From positions 186,001 through 250,000 of the forward strand of contig NZ_JAHZST010000002.1 of assembly GCF_019457885.1 (NCBI RefSeq): a stretch of DNA of 64,000 nt, written 5' to 3'. Below, one piece after another: positions 60,356 through 64,000 of the stretch. Origin of the DNA: Shewanella nanhaiensis. Lineage in GTDB: Bacteria; Pseudomonadota; Gammaproteobacteria; Enterobacterales; Shewanellaceae. Numbering within the stretch: the first letter of the stretch is position 1; each line of letters opens with the position of its first letter. Below the pieces are notes generated by a model. The model searched no databases, was not told where the DNA came from, and saw nothing but the letters and a program-made list of their open reading frames with translations. Both the position numbers and the translations under genes were made by a program.

Positions 60356-60784
60356 TTAATGGCGAAACACCAGAAGGTTAGATCCCAGCCAGTTCACAAC
60401 CAGCCCTGACAATACACCTAACGCCAGATATACAGGAGCAGTGAGCCCACTGGGTTCTCTCAATTCACTCAATAGATAAAACACACTGAGATTAACGCAA
60501 GCTGCACAGCACGCAAGCAGAGCCACCATCAAAACTTGTGTGCCGATTGGACGCCTCTTGCGATGGGAGAAGGTAAATAACCGGTTCCCCACCCAAGTGA
60601 GCAATAAAGCGACACAAAATGCCATCAGTCTTGCGTGGAAAATAGGCCAGTAAAGCAGTTGAGAAAGATAGAGAAACAGTAATATATCGACAACAAAGCT
60701 TGTCCCTCCCACCAATAAAAACTTCAGCTGAGTCAAAGTTAACGCCCCTTTAACTCTGACAACAAGCGCACCTATTTGCCACAT
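60356..60784 (-). CDS. GtrA-family membrane protein
   Basis: 142 residues with four membrane helices and the GtrA pattern LKFLLVGGTSFVVDILLFLYLSQLL and NWLGSNLLVFRH. GtrA proteins are thought to flip polyprenyl-phosphate sugars for surface-glycan decoration. The gene overlaps the end of the GT39 gene by 13 bases. Only ten bases separate its stop from the inverted-repeat element. Confidence 0.88.
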   Translation of the reverse strand: MWQIGALVVRVKGALTLTQLKFLLVGGTSFVVDILLFLYLSQLLYWPIFHARLMAFCVALLLTWVGNRLFTFSHRKRRPIGTQVLMVALLACCAACVNLSVFYLLSELREPSGLTAPVYLALGVLSGLVVNWLGSNLLVFRH

Positions 60785-62163
60785 AGTAGTAGACTCTTTT
60801 CAGTGGTTTCTGCAGCTGTTATGCACTCAGAAAACAGCGTCAAATCATGCAAATTTTCACGATTAACCACGACATAGAGAGGGACTTTGATAACTTGAGC
60901 CAGCTCCTGTTCCCCTTGTAACAGTTCAGCTTCTCCCTGACTGTAAAAACGAGATGAGAAACGGCTATTAAGCCAGTAATAGGTTGAAATGCCCTGCTCT
61001 CTTTGCGCCAGTAACCACTTATCACTCTTCTCTTTTGCTGGGCCTAAGTTCAGTATCATTACAGCTAAAAGTAGCAAGCCACTAACGCCAAGCGCTATGG
61101 TTTGTAGTTTAGGTATTGTCTCACCGCGCCAAGCATAAACGAGTAGCAGCGCCATACCGGGGATCCCAGGTAACACATAGGCGGGTAAAATATTGCCAGC
61201 AAAGGTAAACAGGATAAGTGGTGATAACATCCAGCAGATAAAGAACTTAGTCGCTTCATCAAAGCCTCTGTCCCTTCGCCAAAGCCGCCACAACGCTCTA
61301 GGAATAAACAGGGACCATGGCAACGCCGATACAGCAAAGAATAACCAAATAGTCCCCCTTACCTCATCATGAGCAGAACCATAAAGGTCACCCTGCCAAC
61401 CACTATCAACAAACCTTAACCAATGCTCACCGACAATGAAGTAGTGCAAAAAGCCTGGAGTCGCTTGCTCTGCCAGTAAAAACCAAGGCAAGCTGAGCAA
61501 CAATAGGAGAGAGAAGCCGCTCAATAGTGGCACCTTGGTATAGAGTAACCTCCATGGTTTAATCAAACCATATTGCCAAATCAACCAAGGACCCACTGCT
61601 AACGCCATCAAAACCAGTACAACAGGCCCTTTTGCCAACAAACCTATGGCTAACCCCACAAAGCCCAAATATCCCCACAGGTATTTTTCATGCCAGCACA
61701 GATAAAAACCAACCATAGCTAAGGTCATGCCTAAAGTCAGGGCCATATCCGTCATCACTGAGCCAGCACTGACATAAAACACGATTGTTGTGGTCAGCAA
61801 GATAGCCAGTTGTAATGCCGATACCTGAACCCTCTTGGCAAGATAACTGGCCAAAATCAATACCGCCACAGCGGCCAACCAGTGAGGGAGGCGCACCGAA
61901 AACTCTGAGACACCAAAGAGCTTAATTCCCACCGCACTCATCCAAGTATGCAGTGGTGGTTTGCCCCAAAAGGGCACCCCGTAATCAAACTGAGGGGTCA
62001 GCCAGTTGCCTGTTTCCACCATCAATCTGGCCATCTCACCATACCTTGCCTCAGTCGTATCCATCAGAGGATAGAGAGAGAGTGATATCAAACGGACTAA
62101 TAAAATTATCAACAAGACAACAAAAGAGCATTGAGTTAACGATAATGAACGCTGACTGATCAT
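60772..62163 (-). CDS. GT39/ArnT-like integral membrane glycosyltransferase
   Basis: 463 residues with about ten membrane helices. The N-terminal periplasmic loop YPLMDTTEARYGEMARLMVETGNWLTPQFDYGVPFWGKPPLHTW has the DxxE-type catalytic acidic motif of the PMT_2/ArnT superfamily, which transfers sugar from polyprenyl phosphate to lipid A or glycan. The acceptor is unknown. Overlaps the GT2 gene by four bases and GtrA by 13, one operon. Confidence 0.88.
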   Translation of the reverse strand: MISQRSLSLTQCSFVVLLIILLVRLISLSLYPLMDTTEARYGEMARLMVETGNWLTPQFDYGVPFWGKPPLHTWMSAVGIKLFGVSEFSVRLPHWLAAVAVLILASYLAKRVQVSALQLAILLTTTIVFYVSAGSVMTDMALTLGMTLAMVGFYLCWHEKYLWGYLGFVGLAIGLLAKGPVVLVLMALAVGPWLIWQYGLIKPWRLLYTKVPLLSGFSLLLLLSLPWFLLAEQATPGFLHYFIVGEHWLRFVDSGWQGDLYGSAHDEVRGTIWLFFAVSALPWSLFIPRALWRLWRRDRGFDEATKFFICWMLSPLILFTFAGNILPAYVLPGIPGMALLLVYAWRGETIPKLQTIALGVSGLLLLAVMILNLGPAKEKSDKWLLAQREQGISTYYWLNSRFSSRFYSQGEAELLQGEQELAQVIKVPLYVVVNRENLHDLTLFSECITAAETTEKSLLLCGK

Positions 62164-63179
62164 CCCATAGACTCCAGATAACGGACCTTATCTCCAACCT
62201 CATTTTGGCTTCGGCTACGTCTGTGCTCCACCTCGCTGATAAGATAGATAGGCCGCTGCTTTACTTCCATAAACACCCTGCCTAAGTACTCACCAATCAA
62301 GCCCAAAGCCAGTAGCTGAACACCAGCAAGCGCCACCTGAACAATCATCAATGAGGGATAGCCCACCACAGTCTCTCCCCATAACATCGTCTTTAAAAGT
62401 ACCCAGCCACCATAGGTAAATGCCGATAACGCGGTGAGTATGCCGGCCCAAGTGGCCAAACGCAGAGGCTTAATACTGAAAGAGGTGATGCCATCCATCG
62501 CCAATCCGACGAGTTTACTGTAGTTCCATTTCGTCTCTCCTAAATAACGGGGATCACGATCGAACAAGATCTCCGTTTGAGAAAAACCTGGCCAACTCAA
62601 TATCCCTTTCATAAATCGATTTCTTTCCGGCAGGGAGTTGATGCAGTCCACAACCTGACGACTGAGCAAGCGAAAGTCCCCTACATTTTCAGGCACAGGA
62701 GACTCCGCCATCCCATTTATGATCCGATAAAAAGTGGCAGCAGAAAAACGCTTAAACCAGGACTCACCCAAACGCTTTTTCCGCTTCATATTGACCACAT
62801 CAAAGCCAGAACGCCATGCTTCAAGCATCTGTGGGATCAACTCAGGAGGATCTTGAAGATCCGCATCAAGCAAGATCACAGCTAACCCTCTGGCCTGCTC
62901 TAAGCCAGCAGTCATCGCCGCCTCTTTGCCAAAGTTTCGACTTAAACGGATACACTGATGCTCGCAGGAGTTAACGGGTAGCTGTTGCAGTAACTCCCAA
63001 GTGTTATCATCACTTCCATCATCGATGAACACAATCTCAGCGGACTCAGGAATACTCGATAGCACTCGACTTAAACGAGCAATAAGAGGGGGAAGTACCT
63101 CCGCCTCATTGTAAACAGGGATGATAATGGAAAGACATATCTGACCATCACTGGGATTAACTGATTTTATCTGCGCCAT
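62160..63179 (-). CDS. GT2 polyprenyl-phosphate glycosyltransferase (GtrB/ArnC/DPM1-like)
   Basis: 339 residues from the ATG preceded by AAGGTG; a TTG five codons earlier is the alternative. The GT-A domain has LSIIIPVYNEAEVLPPLIARL, EIVFIDDGSDDNTWELL and VILLDADLQDPPELIPQM (DxD-like metal site), and two C-terminal membrane helices follow. Predicted to load a sugar onto undecaprenyl phosphate on the cytoplasmic face, to be flipped by GtrA and used by the GT39 enzyme. Confidence 0.9.
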   Translation of the reverse strand: MAQIKSVNPSDGQICLSIIIPVYNEAEVLPPLIARLSRVLSSIPESAEIVFIDDGSDDNTWELLQQLPVNSCEHQCIRLSRNFGKEAAMTAGLEQARGLAVILLDADLQDPPELIPQMLEAWRSGFDVVNMKRKKRLGESWFKRFSAATFYRIINGMAESPVPENVGDFRLLSRQVVDCINSLPERNRFMKGILSWPGFSQTEILFDRDPRYLGETKWNYSKLVGLAMDGITSFSIKPLRLATWAGILTALSAFTYGGWVLLKTMLWGETVVGYPSLMIVQVALAGVQLLALGLIGEYLGRVFMEVKQRPIYLISEVEHRRSRSQNEVGDKVRYLESMG

Positions 63180-63303
63180 GCTGAACACCTTCAAAAATGA
63201 AATCAGAGGTGAACATACAGTTGGCGATGTGAATTTCTTATCGTCGACATTTCTTCTACAAAACTATGTAATAATTGGTATCTACCGTTAAGCAGAGAAA
63301 CAG

Positions 63304-63990
63304 ATGGCATTAACACAACTACTTATTGTCGAAGATAACCCCGATGTTGCAGGTATTCTGGCAGATTTTTTTGAGTCTCAAGGAGCCGTTGTCGATTTTG
63401 CCACCAATGGTGAGCTCGGCTATAAACTCGCACTCGAGGGCAGTTTTGATCTGATTATTTTAGACCTGATGCTGCCCAAGATGGACGGATTAACTGTGGC
63501 TAAGCAACTTAGGCATATGGGCTGCAACACCCCAGTGCTGATGTTAACTGCGCTAGATGATAAACAAGATCTGTTAAAAGGTTTTGCTAGCGGCGCCGAT
63601 GACTATCTAGCCAAGCCTTTCGACTTAGATGTACTCAATGCCAGAGTAACCGCTTTAATCAATAGACATCATGGCAAAGTCGCTCGAGGTGTGCTTAAGT
63701 TTGGCTCACTAGAGCTCGATATCGCAAAACATGAGGTTTACCGTAGCGGTAAAAAACTGGCCCTTACGCCGACCTGCTACCAAATTTTGCACCACCTTAT
63801 GCATAAAGCCCCCAATATCGTGAAGCGAGAGGAGCTTATCGAGGCTTTATGGAGCGATACACCGCCAAGTAATGACATTCTACGTAGCCATATGTATCAA
63901 CTGCGCAACCAGTTAGATAAACCCTTTGATAGCCCGATACTAACCACTGTGCCTAAAATAGGGTTTAAACTTGAATTAACGAGCAACTGA
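63304..63990 (+). CDS. OmpR/PhoB-family response regulator
   Basis: 228 residues. Receiver domain (1-120) with the acidic pocket EDN, phospho-acceptor Asp54 in LIILDLMLPKMDG, Thr82 and Lys104 in AKPFDLD. The C-terminal winged helix (about 130-225: KLALTPTCYQILHHLMHKAPNIVKREELIEALW) binds DNA. It resembles QseB/PmrA-type regulators. It is divergent from the glycosyltransferase trio with about 125 bases between, so control of those genes is possible. Its stop overlaps the next start (TGATG). Confidence 0.9.
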   Translation: MALTQLLIVEDNPDVAGILADFFESQGAVVDFATNGELGYKLALEGSFDLIILDLMLPKMDGLTVAKQLRHMGCNTPVLMLTALDDKQDLLKGFASGADDYLAKPFDLDVLNARVTALINRHHGKVARGVLKFGSLELDIAKHEVYRSGKKLALTPTCYQILHHLMHKAPNIVKREELIEALWSDTPPSNDILRSHMYQLRNQLDKPFDSPILTTVPKIGFKLELTSN

Positions 63991-64000
63991 TGCCCAGAGC
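63989..64000 (+). CDS. Start of the following gene, probably the cognate sensor kinase (truncated by window)
   Basis: An ATG overlaps the response-regulator stop codon (TGATG) and opens a frame MPRA that leaves the window. Overlap of this kind is usual for a regulator and its histidine kinase; nothing else can be seen. Confidence 0.4.

Overview
The window is a gene-dense (mostly intergenic gaps under 300 bases) chromosomal segment of a gammaproteobacterium, almost certainly Shewanella or a close marine relative. The grounds are the close matches to E. coli-type housekeeping proteins in gammaproteobacterial operon orders (rpsF-priB-rpsR-rplI, rplM-rpsI, mlaFEDCB-ibaG-murA, kdsD-kdsC-lptC-lptA-lptB-rpoN-hpf-ptsN-rapZ-ptsO, parE/yqiA/cpdA/yqiB/nudF divergent from tolC), together with an S46 dipeptidyl-peptidase, a TIGR04219-type barrel, an Aer-like chemoreceptor and palindromic repeats of a type I associate with Shewanella. 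Taxonomic assignment is inference from protein resemblance; there is no rRNA or tRNA gene in the window.

Layout. 1-3.3 kb: a 2-hydroxyacid dehydrogenase, an Aer-like chemoreceptor and a Fur-box-preceded bfd. 3.3-11.6 kb (minus): nudF, yqiB, cpdA, yqiA, parE, a soluble glucose/sorbosone dehydrogenase-like propeller protein and parC, facing away from tolC. 13.3-19.7 kb: envelope proteins (beta barrel, DUF2333, copper chaperone), an enoyl-CoA hydratase homologue, a small PspC-containing stress operon, dusA and a CheX-like protein. 19.7-28.7 kb: an Omp85-type barrel, alr, dnaB, an S46 peptidase, the S6/PriB/S18/L9 operon with a recognisable S6:S18 leader RNA, and a DUF481 barrel. 28.8-32.1 kb: an SPFH protein with a small membrane partner, and an AT-rich orphan gene flanked by repeat DNA, the most accessory-looking stretch. 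32.2-43.5 kb: rlmB, rnr, purA, rpsI/rplM, zapE, zapG, degQ, degS. 43.5-58.2 kb: the envelope-lipid and LPS-transport block (mla operon and murA one way; kds, lpt, rpoN and nitrogen-PTS genes the other), then mgtE. 58.3-64 kb: a frameshifted periplasmic binding protein, an OmpA-type lipoprotein, a 265-bp inverted-repeat element, a GT2/GT39/GtrA glycosylation trio, and a divergent OmpR-family response regulator whose kinase starts at the window edge.

The most interesting signal is at 16.3-17.7 kb. A good sigma-54 promoter, with two tandem 15-bp palindromes about 100 bases upstream that resemble E. coli PspF enhancer sites, drives a four-gene unit: a 99-residue exported protein, an unlisted 33-residue membrane peptide, a PspC-domain protein and a polytopic small membrane protein. 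It looks like a second, non-canonical phage-shock (envelope stress) operon without pspA/pspB. RpoN, the sigma factor it would need, is encoded in the same window.
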